A program made the position numbers and the translations under genes. Below, piece by piece: positions 41,769 to 49,241 of a DNA stretch of 64,000 nt. The first letter of the stretch is position 1. Each line of letters opens with the position of its first letter. The notes under the pieces are model-generated. The model had not been told where the DNA came from, ran no database searches, and saw only the letters and a list, made by a program, of their open reading frames with translations. The DNA lies in NCBI GenBank assembly GCA_036278735.1, contig DASUKM010000030.1:1-64000 (forward strand), in the 5' to 3' direction. Source of the DNA: DASUKM01 sp036278735 (lineage in GTDB: Bacteria > Acidobacteriota > Vicinamibacteria > Vicinamibacterales > 2-12-FULL-66-21).

Positions 41769-41874
41769 CGTCAGCCCGTAAAGGGCTGACCCACTGCGCC
41801 TCTCGTGTGGGTCGTCAGTCCCAGGGCTGACCCACGGCGCCTCTCGTGTGGGTCAGGGCTTTATGCCCTGACCG
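41769..41874. repeat. Dispersed double-hairpin element, second copy
   Basis: GTCAGCCC/GGGCTGAC (41770-41777 and 41783-41790, GTAAA loop) and GGTCAGGGC/GCCCTGACC (41851-41859 and 41865-41873, TTTAT loop) flank a middle part in which GTGTGGGTC and GGGCTGACCCAC recur. Both hairpins match those at 8743-8818. It lies between convergent genes and may also work as a terminator. Confidence 0.78.
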
Positions 41875-41879
41875 AGTCG

Positions 41880-42506
41880 TCACCATTGTCGGAAGGTCAA
41901 ATTGAACCGGCCGGGACCCGTTCCGGCCGGTGCGGTGCCGGTCAGGATCCGCGTCACGCCGTGGAACCGCAGCCGCGAGGGGCCGCCCATCACGAGCACG
42001 TCGCCGGACCGCAGCAGCAGCGGACGCGGCGTTTCCTTGCGCGTCAGCCCGCCGACGACGAAGCGCGCCGTGTCCCCCAGCGACACCGACACGATCGGCG
42101 CTCCCGCGGCAATCGATTCGGGCGATTCGTCCTTGTCCTGGTGGACGCCCATCCGGCTCTCCGCGTCATAGAAGTTCATGATGCACAGGTCCGGCGTCAT
42201 CCCGAAGCCGGCATCCGCCGCGGCCGCCATCGCGAGTTCGACAAAATCCTGCGGAAGGTCCGGTACCGCCAGCCCGTCATGATCGGATCGCTGCGCTTCG
42301 TAGCGGTAGGTCTGCGGATTCCAGTGGCGGCCGAGGCAGAGCATGCCGACGCTCATCTTGCGGCCGCCCCGGACCGTGGGAACGTACATGGGCACCGCCC
42401 CGTCCGCGAGCGCGCGGCAGCGGCGCCACAGGTCACCCTGGCGCTCCGCCGTCAGACGGCGCTGGAAGAAAAACAGGCCCGGCTCGATCTGGATCACGGC
42501 GTTCAC
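41880..42506 (-). CDS. alkB: AlkB-like 2OG-Fe(II) dioxygenase
   Basis: A 208-residue dioxygenase. Iron ligands are in GVHQDKDE (HxD, near residue 121) and RFHGVTRI (distal His), and the 2-oxoglutarate arginine is in GRFNLTFRQW at the C-terminus. LCIMNFYDAESRMG matches the E. coli AlkB core. It would oxidatively remove alkyl groups from DNA or RNA bases. The start is GTG at 42506; no ada or other alkylation gene is nearby. Confidence 0.9.
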   Translation of the reverse strand: MNAVIQIEPGLFFFQRRLTAERQGDLWRRCRALADGAVPMYVPTVRGGRKMSVGMLCLGRHWNPQTYRYEAQRSDHDGLAVPDLPQDFVELAMAAAADAGFGMTPDLCIMNFYDAESRMGVHQDKDESPESIAAGAPIVSVSLGDTARFVVGGLTRKETPRPLLLRSGDVLVMGGPSRLRFHGVTRILTGTAPAGTGPGRFNLTFRQW

Positions 42507-42540
42507 CGTCGACAGAAGACGGAACGGGCGGCGTGGACGA

Positions 42541-43137
42541 TCAGTTTCCGGCGCGCGTCACCGAGCGGCGGCTGCGGTGCGTGTCGAGCACGTGCTGCCC
42601 GAGGCGCTTTCGCAGGAACACCTTCGACTCGCCATCGTCGACGGGGTGCGGCACGAACCGGATCACGTTGAAGCGGAGCTGCGCGAGCGTGCTGCGCATT
42701 TCATAGAAGCGGTTCTTCGTCTTGACGAGCAGTTCGTCGAACCCGTTCGCGAGCGCCCAGACCTCCTGCTCCTCGGTAAGCGCGCGGAAGTGCCCCTGGC
42801 CCCGCCAGTCGCTGCGCGTGCCGCCAATCCATTGATACAGCACGCGGCGGTTGACGAAGTCGACGCAGTCGTCGAGCTGGGCGACGAGGTCCGCGAGCTT
42901 CGGATCGCTTTCGTGCGCGCGCAGTTCGTGCGCCACCTTGAAGGAGACGGGCACGACCATGCCCGGATCGGTCGACAGCGGCGCCTCGGCCATCAGGATC
43001 TGATGGTCGCGGTTGCCGAGGCGCTGGATCACTTCCGCGGCGGTCTTTTTCCGCGGAAAATCGAGGAAGAACTCCTCGATGTACTGAATTTCGAGCGCCC
43101 CCTGCTGCAGCGAGTACTGCTTGATCCGGTATTCCAC
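42541..43137 (-). CDS. GNAT-fold N-acetyltransferase-like protein
   Basis: A 198-residue protein. WRGQGHFRALTEEQEVWALANGF is split here as WRGQGHFRALTE then EQEVWALANGF and carries the acetyl-CoA loop (R/Q-x-x-G-x-G/H) of GNAT enzymes; KTKNRFYEMRSTL follows. The N-terminal half is longer than usual for GNATs. GTG at 43137 is the best start. The substrate is unknown. It lies 34 nt from the AlkB gene on the same strand and may be co-transcribed with it. Confidence 0.7.
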   Translation of the reverse strand: MEYRIKQYSLQQGALEIQYIEEFFLDFPRKKTAAEVIQRLGNRDHQILMAEAPLSTDPGMVVPVSFKVAHELRAHESDPKLADLVAQLDDCVDFVNRRVLYQWIGGTRSDWRGQGHFRALTEEQEVWALANGFDELLVKTKNRFYEMRSTLAQLRFNVIRFVPHPVDDGESKVFLRKRLGQHVLDTHRSRRSVTRAGN

Positions 43138-43204
43138 GACCGGATTACTATAGCAAGCCCGGGCGCGAACCGTCGGCCGGGTCTTCCGCCTGCGCGAAAG
43201 CGTC

Positions 43205-45631
43205 CTACTCGGCCCGTAACGCCACAATCGGGTCCACCCGGGTGGCGCGGCGGGCCGGCAGATAGCTCGCCACCAGGGCGACGCCAGCCAGCAGCGCCGC
43301 GACGGCCGCGAACGTGGCGGGATCGTGCGGCCGCACGGCGAACAGCAGAGTTTCGAGCGCCCGCGAGAGCGCCAGCGCTGCGAGGATGCCGCCGGCGATC
43401 CCGGCGCCGGCCAGCAGCATGGCCTGGCGCACGACGAGCCCCATCACGCTCCCTTCCTGCGCGCCGAGCGCCATCCGGATGCCAATCTCGCGCGTGCGCT
43501 GGGCGACCGCGTACGAGAGGACACCGAAGATGCCGATCGCCGCGAGCACGAGCGCCACGGCCGCAAAGATGGCCAGCAGCAGCATGTAGAACCGCGGCTG
43601 CGAGATCGACCGCGCCACGATGTCGTCGAGCGTCCGGACGTTCGAGACGGGCAGGTTCGGGTCCACGGCGTGGACGCTGTCGCGAACGGCGTCCGTGAGG
43701 GACTGCGGCGGCACGGCCGTCCGGACCACGACCGACATCGTGTCCACCGGCCATTGGCGCAGCGGCAGATAGATCTCGGGCGGATTCGCCTCGTTCAACC
43801 CCGCGTCCTTGACGTCCGCCACGATCCCGACGATCTCGCCGCCCGCGCGCCTGTGTCCGCGCTCGGTCGTCCGGCCCCATCCGAGCGTGATCGTCTTGCC
43901 GATCGGATCCTCGCGCGGGAAAAACTGCCGCGCCGCGGTTTCCGTCAGGACGACGACCTGCGGCGAGCCCGGGCGGTCGTCGCCGGTGAAAAGACGTCCG
44001 CGCCGGAGCGGGATGCCGACCGTGCGAAAATATCCCGCGCTCGCGACCCGCACTTCCATCGACGGCTGCTGCGCGGGGGGCACCGGGGGACGGCCGGCGA
44101 TCGCGAAACTGATGTTGAAGTTCATGCCGGTCAGCGGCAGCCCCATGACGGCATCCGCCGCCTGGACGCCCGGCAGCGCGCGAAGCCGCGAGAACAGCTC
44201 GTCGAAGAACAGCACCCGCGTCGCCTCCTTCGCATAGCGCGCGTCGGGCAGCGTCAGCTCGAACGTGAGCGTGCGGTTCGTCGCGAATCCTGGATCGACC
44301 GCTTCCAGACGCACGAAGCTGCGGATCAGCAGGCCGGCGCCGGCGAGCAGCATGACGGCGAGCGCCATCTCGACGACGACGAGCGCCCCGCGCGTCCGGG
44401 CCCCGCCGCGGCTGCTCAGCGCGCCGCGCCCGGCTTCCTTGAGCGTGTTCGACACCGCGCCGCGCGTGGCCTGAAACGCCGGGATGAGCCCGAACACAAT
44501 CCCCGTGACCGCCGCAATCGCGAACGTAAAGACCGCCACCACACCATCGACGCGGACGTTCTGCAGGCGCGGAATCCCCTGCGGCTGGAGCCCGACGAGC
44601 ACATCCACGCCCCAGACCGCGAGCAGCAGACCGAGCGCCCCCCCGGCCAGCGAGAGCAGGACCGCTTCGGTCAGCAACTGGCGCAGCAGCCGGTATCGCG
44701 CCGCGCCGAGCGCCGTGCGGACCGCCATTTCGCTCTCGCGGGCAGCCGCGCGCGCGAGCAGCAGATTGGCGACGTTCGCGCACGCGATCAGCAGCACGAA
44801 TCCGACCGCGCCGAACAACACCAGCACCGCGCGCCGGATATCCCCCACCAGCGCCTCGCGCAGCGGCATCGTCGTCATCCCGATCTCGCCGTCGTCGTCC
44901 GGGTAGGCGCGCGCGAGGTTGCGGCCGATGGTCTCGACCTCCGCCGCCGCCTGCCGCTCGGTGATCCCCGGCTTCAACCTCGCCACGACGTCCAGGTACC
45001 ACGCGCTTCGTTGCGCCGAAACGAAATTGTGGTCGTACGCGATCGGCAGCCAGGCCGAACGATCGTCCGGATAGGAGAAGCCGGCCGGCATCACCCCGAT
45101 GATTTCCTTCGATACGCCGTCGAGGGCGATGCGGCGTCCGAGGACTGCGCGATCGCCGCCAAATCGCTCCTGCCACAAACCGTACGCGAGCACGACGACG
45201 TCCGTTTTGCCGGGCGTGTTCTCGTCCGCGTGAAAGCCGCGGCCCAGGACCGGCCGGACGCGCAGGACGTCGAAGAGCGACGCGCTGACCGCCGCCACGC
45301 TCAGCCGCACCGGCTCTCCCTGACCGGTCAGAATCACGTGAGTCGTCTGGATGGCGGCGGCCCCCTCGAGTGTCCGGCTCGCGTGCGCCACGTCGATGAA
45401 GTTGGGGCCCGACATCACCGTGCGCTGCCCCTCGGACACGTGATACACCCCGACCAGCCGGTCCGGCTCCGGATACGGCAGCGGCTTCAGCAGCACGCCG
45501 TTGACGACGCTGAAAATGGCGCTGTTGGCTCCGATGCCCAGCGCCAGCGTGACGATGGCGATCAGCGAAAAGCCCGGCGCTCGGAACAACCGGCGGATGG
45601 CGTAACGAAGGTCCTGGCGGAGAGTGTCCAT
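43205..45631 (-). CDS. ADOP-type duplicated FtsX permease
   Basis: An 808-residue permease of the ADOP group (acidobacterial duplicated orphan permease, TIGR03434 type). The start MDTLRQDLRYAIRRLFRAPG and GIGANSAIFSVVNGVLL are signatures. Two MacB-like halves follow, each with a periplasmic domain and helices; AVRTALGAARYRLLRQLLTE closes the first core and GIRMALGAQEGSVMGLVVRQ the second. No ABC ATPase lies beside it, which is why the family is called orphan. A second, different copy is at 49242-51644. Confidence 0.93.
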   Translation of the reverse strand: MDTLRQDLRYAIRRLFRAPGFSLIAIVTLALGIGANSAIFSVVNGVLLKPLPYPEPDRLVGVYHVSEGQRTVMSGPNFIDVAHASRTLEGAAAIQTTHVILTGQGEPVRLSVAAVSASLFDVLRVRPVLGRGFHADENTPGKTDVVVLAYGLWQERFGGDRAVLGRRIALDGVSKEIIGVMPAGFSYPDDRSAWLPIAYDHNFVSAQRSAWYLDVVARLKPGITERQAAAEVETIGRNLARAYPDDDGEIGMTTMPLREALVGDIRRAVLVLFGAVGFVLLIACANVANLLLARAAARESEMAVRTALGAARYRLLRQLLTEAVLLSLAGGALGLLLAVWGVDVLVGLQPQGIPRLQNVRVDGVVAVFTFAIAAVTGIVFGLIPAFQATRGAVSNTLKEAGRGALSSRGGARTRGALVVVEMALAVMLLAGAGLLIRSFVRLEAVDPGFATNRTLTFELTLPDARYAKEATRVLFFDELFSRLRALPGVQAADAVMGLPLTGMNFNISFAIAGRPPVPPAQQPSMEVRVASAGYFRTVGIPLRRGRLFTGDDRPGSPQVVVLTETAARQFFPREDPIGKTITLGWGRTTERGHRRAGGEIVGIVADVKDAGLNEANPPEIYLPLRQWPVDTMSVVVRTAVPPQSLTDAVRDSVHAVDPNLPVSNVRTLDDIVARSISQPRFYMLLLAIFAAVALVLAAIGIFGVLSYAVAQRTREIGIRMALGAQEGSVMGLVVRQAMLLAGAGIAGGILAALALSRALETLLFAVRPHDPATFAAVAALLAGVALVASYLPARRATRVDPIVALRAE

Positions 45632-45637
45632 GGAGTT

Positions 45638-45679
45638 GACTTTAGGCTTTGGGCTTTGGGCTTTGGGCTTTAGGCTTTG
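45638..45679. repeat. GGCTTTG/GGCTTTA heptamer array
   Basis: Six units, one GACTTTA, four GGCTTTG and one GGCTTTA, directly upstream of the ADOP permease start. It is the longest of the four GGCTTT arrays. The gap continues without a visible gene to the next array. Confidence 0.85.
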
Positions 45680-45809
45680 GGAGGTTCGCCAGATCCATGC
45701 CGCGCTGATTTGGCCCGCAATCGCCTCCGCCCGACGGCACAACTGTCCGGGGCCGGTCGCCGCGCTCCCGATTCCGGACAGTGCCTTCTGTCTCCTGTGT
45801 GCCTCTTCA

Positions 45810-45886
45810 CTTCTGACTTCTGACTTCCGCCCTCCGCCTTCCGCCCTCCGCCCCCCGCCTTCCGCCTTCCGCCTTCCGCCCTCCGC
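45810..45886. repeat. CTTCTGA/CTTCCGC/CCTCCGC heptamer array
   Basis: About eleven 7-bp units: CTTCTGA twice, then CTTCCGC, CCTCCGC and CCCCCGC mixed. It runs up to the stop codon of the acetyltransferase gene on the minus strand. On the other strand the units are purine-rich, like the array at 1-180. Confidence 0.85.
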
Positions 45887-45887
45887 C

Positions 45888-46421
45888 TCAGACCCTCACC
45901 GTCCACGCGGCGTTGACCCTGGCATAGAGCGCCTGGTCTCTCACCTCGGCAAATTTCACGGCGCTCGAGCGCAAGATCGCCTCCAGCGTGTAGCCAGCCT
46001 TCTCGAGCACGCGCCGCGACCCGAGGTTGTTCGCAAACGGCAGCGCGAACAGGCGCAGGACTTCGCATTCACGGAAGGCGTACTCCGACACGATCTGGAG
46101 CGCTTCCGTCACGATGCCGCGGTGCCAGAAGGGCTCGCCGAGCCAGTAGCCGATCTCGGCCGAGTAGCGTTCGATGTCTGCGCCGGGTGAAAAACCAATC
46201 GCGCCGGCGGCATCTCCCTCGACTTCCAGCACGAACGTCGTCGGCGGGTGCTGCCCCGAGATGCTTTCGATGAACCGGCGCGCGTCGCGCATGGTGTAGG
46301 GATGCGGAAAGCGATCCCGAAGCTGGCGGGCCACGTTGGGGTTGTTGGCCTGGATCGCGAGCGAGGCGGCGTCGGCTGGCCGCACCGTGCGCACGAGCGA
46401 GCGGCGTCCACCCAGCTCCAT
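45888..46421 (-). CDS. RimJ/RimL-type GNAT acetyltransferase
   Basis: A 177-residue GNAT. It has TVRPADAASLAIQANNPNVARQL at the N-terminus (shown here only in part as ADAASLAIQANNPNV), EIGYWLGEPFWHRGIVTEAL with the acetyl-CoA loop, and FANNLGSRRVLEKAGYTLEA, the hallmark of the RimJ/RimL group. The ATG directly follows the stop of the upstream metallopeptidase gene (TGAATG), so the three minus-strand genes up to 48142 form one operon. Substrate: an N-terminal or small-molecule amine, not decided. Confidence 0.85.
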   Translation of the reverse strand: MELGGRRSLVRTVRPADAASLAIQANNPNVARQLRDRFPHPYTMRDARRFIESISGQHPPTTFVLEVEGDAAGAIGFSPGADIERYSAEIGYWLGEPFWHRGIVTEALQIVSEYAFRECEVLRLFALPFANNLGSRRVLEKAGYTLEAILRSSAVKFAEVRDQALYARVNAAWTVRV

Positions 46422-47261
46422 TCAGAACAGCGTCCGGCCGGTCGTCTTCAGCCAGCGTTCCGCGTCGCGGAACGCCGGGCATACCGAGGCGACGAGCCGC
46501 CAGAAGCGGCGCGAGTGGTTCGGCTGCTTCAAGTGCATCAACTCGTGGAGCAGCACGTACTCGCGGACCGCCGGCGGCATCTGGATCAGGCGGAAGTTGA
46601 GCGAGATCCGCCCATCGGGAGAACACGAGCCCCAGCGCGACCGCTGGTTGCGAATCGAGACGGCCGTCACCTGCAGATCGTGACGGCTGGCGAGCGCGAG
46701 CAACTGCGGCGGGAGCTGCCTGCGCGCAACTGCCGTCAGCGCGCGTTCGAGCACCGGGCGTACGTCGCCGGCATCAGCGGCGCGCACGCGCAGCGGCCCC
46801 GCCTGCAGCCAGGCGCCCGCACGTTCGATCGTGATTGGCGTGCCGTCGATGAGCAGCGCTGTCCCTGGCACCCAGACCGCCGGAGCGCGTTCAGACCGGT
46901 CGCGGGCGCGTTGGCGTACGGCCCACCCGAGATGGCGTTCGGCGAACCGGCGGGCTTCCGCGCGCGAGCCGCCGCGCGGAATCGTCACGCGCAGCGAACC
47001 ATCGGGCTGCACGCGCATCACGAAGCGGCGCGCGCGCCGCATGCGGACGAAGTGGACCACAAACTCGTGGTCGCCGCGCGAGAGGCGCGTGTCCCCCCGG
47101 TCCGGCGGCAACGCGGGCACCGCCGGCACGTGGAGCGGCGCGACGAGAGGAGGCGGCATCTGCAGCGGCGGCGCGACACGCGACGGCATCTGCGGCTGCG
47201 GCGGCATGTCCAGCGGCAGCTCGAATGGCAGTGCAATCTGGGCGCGATTCGACATCGTCAT
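46422..47261 (-). CDS. SprT/YgjP-type (DUF45, M48-like) metallopeptidase
   Basis: A 279-residue protein. An unusual Pro-rich N-terminus (about 1-50, many MPP and VPxLP runs) precedes the DUF45 domain. The zinc motif is LLHELMHLKQPNHSRRFW (HExxH plus distal His) near residue 240, after SRWGSCSPDG and NFRLIQMP, all typical of the YgjP-like group. It overlaps the SDR gene by 4 nt. Biological role of the family is poorly known. Confidence 0.85.
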   Translation of the reverse strand: MTMSNRAQIALPFELPLDMPPQPQMPSRVAPPLQMPPPLVAPLHVPAVPALPPDRGDTRLSRGDHEFVVHFVRMRRARRFVMRVQPDGSLRVTIPRGGSRAEARRFAERHLGWAVRQRARDRSERAPAVWVPGTALLIDGTPITIERAGAWLQAGPLRVRAADAGDVRPVLERALTAVARRQLPPQLLALASRHDLQVTAVSIRNQRSRWGSCSPDGRISLNFRLIQMPPAVREYVLLHELMHLKQPNHSRRFWRLVASVCPAFRDAERWLKTTGRTLF

Positions 47262-48142
47262 CGCTGGGAGCCGCGCGCCGGCAGGCCGATCCCGCGTGTG
47301 AGCAGACGATCGCGCAGCCGATCCGGAATCGCGCGGACGAACAGTTGAAGGCGCGCGTCCCTGCCGACCACGTATCGCGGGCGCGGGTTGCGCGACGTCA
47401 GCGCCCGTTCGACGACCCTGGCTACTTCGTCGGGATGGATGCCGCGCCGGGCGGCGGCGGCCGCCGCGTCCTGCACCTTGGCAATCGCCGCGCCATAACG
47501 CGTCCGTGCCGCCTTGTCGTAAGTACCGGCCATTCGTTGCGCGTCGGCCGCCCCTTTCCCCCAGATCGGCGTCGCGATGCTGCCCGGCTCGAGAAGGACG
47601 ACGGGCATGTCCCAGGGCTGCAGTTCGACCCGCAGCGCGTCCGCCAGAGCCTCGAGCGCCTGCTTCGACGCGCTATACGGGCCGAGGAACGGGAGCGTCA
47701 GACGGCCCGCGATCGATCCCATCAGCACGAGGCGGCCGCGGCGGAGCCGCAGCATCGGCAGGCACGCTTGCGTGACCGCGAGCTGGCCGACGACGTTCAC
47801 CTCGAGCTGCCGGCGAATGTCGGCGATCGGCAGGTACTCCAGCGGGCCGGCGACCGCGATCCCCGCGTTGTTGACGAGCGCATCGAGCCCGCCGTCCGAG
47901 TCGCCTGTCGACCGCACGATCTGCGCCGCTCGGGCTATCGACGATTCATCGGTCACGTCGAGCAGCACGGGGGTCGCGCGCCCGGAAAGCGCCGCGCGCA
48001 ACCGGGCCGCATCCTCGTCGCGGCGCACGCCGGCGAACACGTGCCACCCTGCGGCATCGAGCCGTCGAGCGCACGCCTCGCCGATGCCCGTCGAGGCGCC
48101 GGTGATCAGCACGCGGCCGCTCGTCATTGGCGTGGTCATCAT
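47258..48142 (-). CDS. Short-chain dehydrogenase/reductase
   Basis: A 294-residue SDR. The cofactor motif GRVLITGASTGIGEACARRL starts near residue 9, NNAGIAV follows, the catalytic Ser is in LMGSIAG and the YxxxK pair is in YSASKQAL. An unusually long C-terminal part contains GIHPDEVARVVERAL, as in retinol dehydrogenase-like SDRs. Starts at 48142, 48139 or 48127 are all possible. The substrate is unknown. The 3' end overlaps the metallopeptidase gene by 4 nt. Confidence 0.87.
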   Translation of the reverse strand: MMTTPMTSGRVLITGASTGIGEACARRLDAAGWHVFAGVRRDEDAARLRAALSGRATPVLLDVTDESSIARAAQIVRSTGDSDGGLDALVNNAGIAVAGPLEYLPIADIRRQLEVNVVGQLAVTQACLPMLRLRRGRLVLMGSIAGRLTLPFLGPYSASKQALEALADALRVELQPWDMPVVLLEPGSIATPIWGKGAADAQRMAGTYDKAARTRYGAAIAKVQDAAAAAARRGIHPDEVARVVERALTSRNPRPRYVVGRDARLQLFVRAIPDRLRDRLLTRGIGLPARGSQR

Positions 48143-48149
48143 ATTACGT

Positions 48150-48394
48150 GGATGGGGGATGATGGATGACGGATGACGGATGACGGATGACGGATGACGG
48201 ATGACGGATGACGGACGGGGGATGGGGGATGGGGGAGGTCAGGCCTGAAGGCCTGACCCACGGGACGGCCGGACGCGCCCCGCGCCCGCACTCCGCACTT
48301 CGCCTCCCGCACCCCTTCCCCGCCCCCCGCACTCCGCACTCCGCGTCCCGCGTCCCGCCCCCCGCACTCCGCGTCCCGCCCCCCGCGTGATACG
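48150..48394. repeat. Two heptamer arrays with a hairpin between them
   Basis: First, seven or more GGATGAC units (about 48165-48220) and GGGGGAT units. Then a perfect 10-bp palindrome, GGTCAGGCCT at 48237-48246 with AGGCCTGACC at 48249-48258, related to the hairpins at 8796 and 41851. Then ACTCCGC, GTCCCGC and CCCCCGC units (about 48286-48386). No gene is seen in this 261-bp gap. The second array runs into the promoter box of map. Confidence 0.85.
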
Positions 48395-48396
48395 CT
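48391..48396 (+). promoter_or_regulatory. TACGCT box, 7 nt before ATG (leaderless)
   Basis: TACGCT fits TAnnnT and ends 7 nt before the map ATG at 48404. GGCGGG in the interval is a possible but poorly placed ribosome site. Confidence 0.45.
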
Positions 48397-48403
48397 CGGC
48401 GGG

Positions 48404-49147
48404 ATGTCGATCACCTCGCCGGCGGAGCTCGAAGGCATGCGGCGGGCCGGGAAGCTCGTGGCGCGCGCGCTCAGGAAGATGGAAGCCGCGGCCAGGCCCG
48501 GCGCGACGACCGCCGAGGTGGACGGCGCGGGCGCCGCGTTCCTGCGGCGCCACGGCGCGCGATCGGCGCCGCAGTTCACCTATGGGTTTCCGGGCTTCAA
48601 CCTGATCAGCGTCAACGATCAGATCGTCCACGGCGTTCCGGGCGCGCGCCGCCTGGCCCCCGGCGACGTCGTCAAGCTCGACGTCACCGCGGAACTGGAC
48701 GGCTTCATCGCGGACGCGGCGGTGACGATCGTGCTGCCGCCGGCCTCAGCCGCCGCAACGCGGCTGCGGCAGTGCGCCATCGACGCATTCGAGCGCGGCC
48801 GTGAAGCTGCGCGGCCCGGGCGGCCGGTGCGCGACATCGGACGCGCGGTGGAACGGGAAGTCGTGCGCCAGGGCTTCAGCGTCGTGCGCTCGCTCACCGG
48901 CCACGGCGTCGGCCGCACGATCCACGAGCCGCCGAACGTCCCCAACTTCGACGACCCGTCGGCCCGCACGATTCTCACCGAGGGGCTGGTGCTCACGATC
49001 GAGCCGCTCATCACCGAGCGCCCCGCGCGCGTCGTCGAAGAGAAGGACGGCTGGACGCTGCGCGCGCACAACAAGGCGCTGGCCGCGCATTACGAGCACA
49101 CCGTGATGATCACCGCACACGGCGCCGAAATCCTGACGGCGGCCTGA
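48404..49147 (+). CDS. map: Methionine aminopeptidase type I
   Basis: A 247-residue pita-bread-fold enzyme that removes initiator methionine. Metal ligands are visible: KLDVTAELDGFIADAA (two Asp), TGHGVGRTIHEPP (His), LTIEPLI (Glu) and YEHTVMIT (Glu). FTYGFPGFNLISVNDQIVHG is the substrate loop. Normal length, no zinc-finger extension. It is alone, not in the usual ribosomal-protein operon, so it may be a second copy. Confidence 0.93.
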   Translation: MSITSPAELEGMRRAGKLVARALRKMEAAARPGATTAEVDGAGAAFLRRHGARSAPQFTYGFPGFNLISVNDQIVHGVPGARRLAPGDVVKLDVTAELDGFIADAAVTIVLPPASAAATRLRQCAIDAFERGREAARPGRPVRDIGRAVEREVVRQGFSVVRSLTGHGVGRTIHEPPNVPNFDDPSARTILTEGLVLTIEPLITERPARVVEEKDGWTLRAHNKALAAHYEHTVMITAHGAEILTAA

Positions 49148-49177
49148 CATCGCCAACCGGCAGCCTGAAACCTCGGA

Positions 49178-49240
49178 GCCAGCTCGGAACCCGGAACCCG
49201 GAACCCTGAAGCTTAGCCGGAAGCTGGCGCTGGAAGCTGG
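49178..49240. repeat. CGGAACC heptamers and an AGCTGGC direct repeat
   Basis: Three consecutive CGGAACC units at 49185-49205, followed by two GGAAGCTGGC copies 13 bp apart. The units equal the GGTTCCG array at 52190 read on the other strand. Confidence 0.65.
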
Positions 49241-49241
49241 C

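Noticed and set aside
48150..48394. Integrative-element attachment site or CRISPR leader
   Set aside because: Only simple 7-bp repeats and one palindrome are seen; there is no integrase or tRNA gene nearby.
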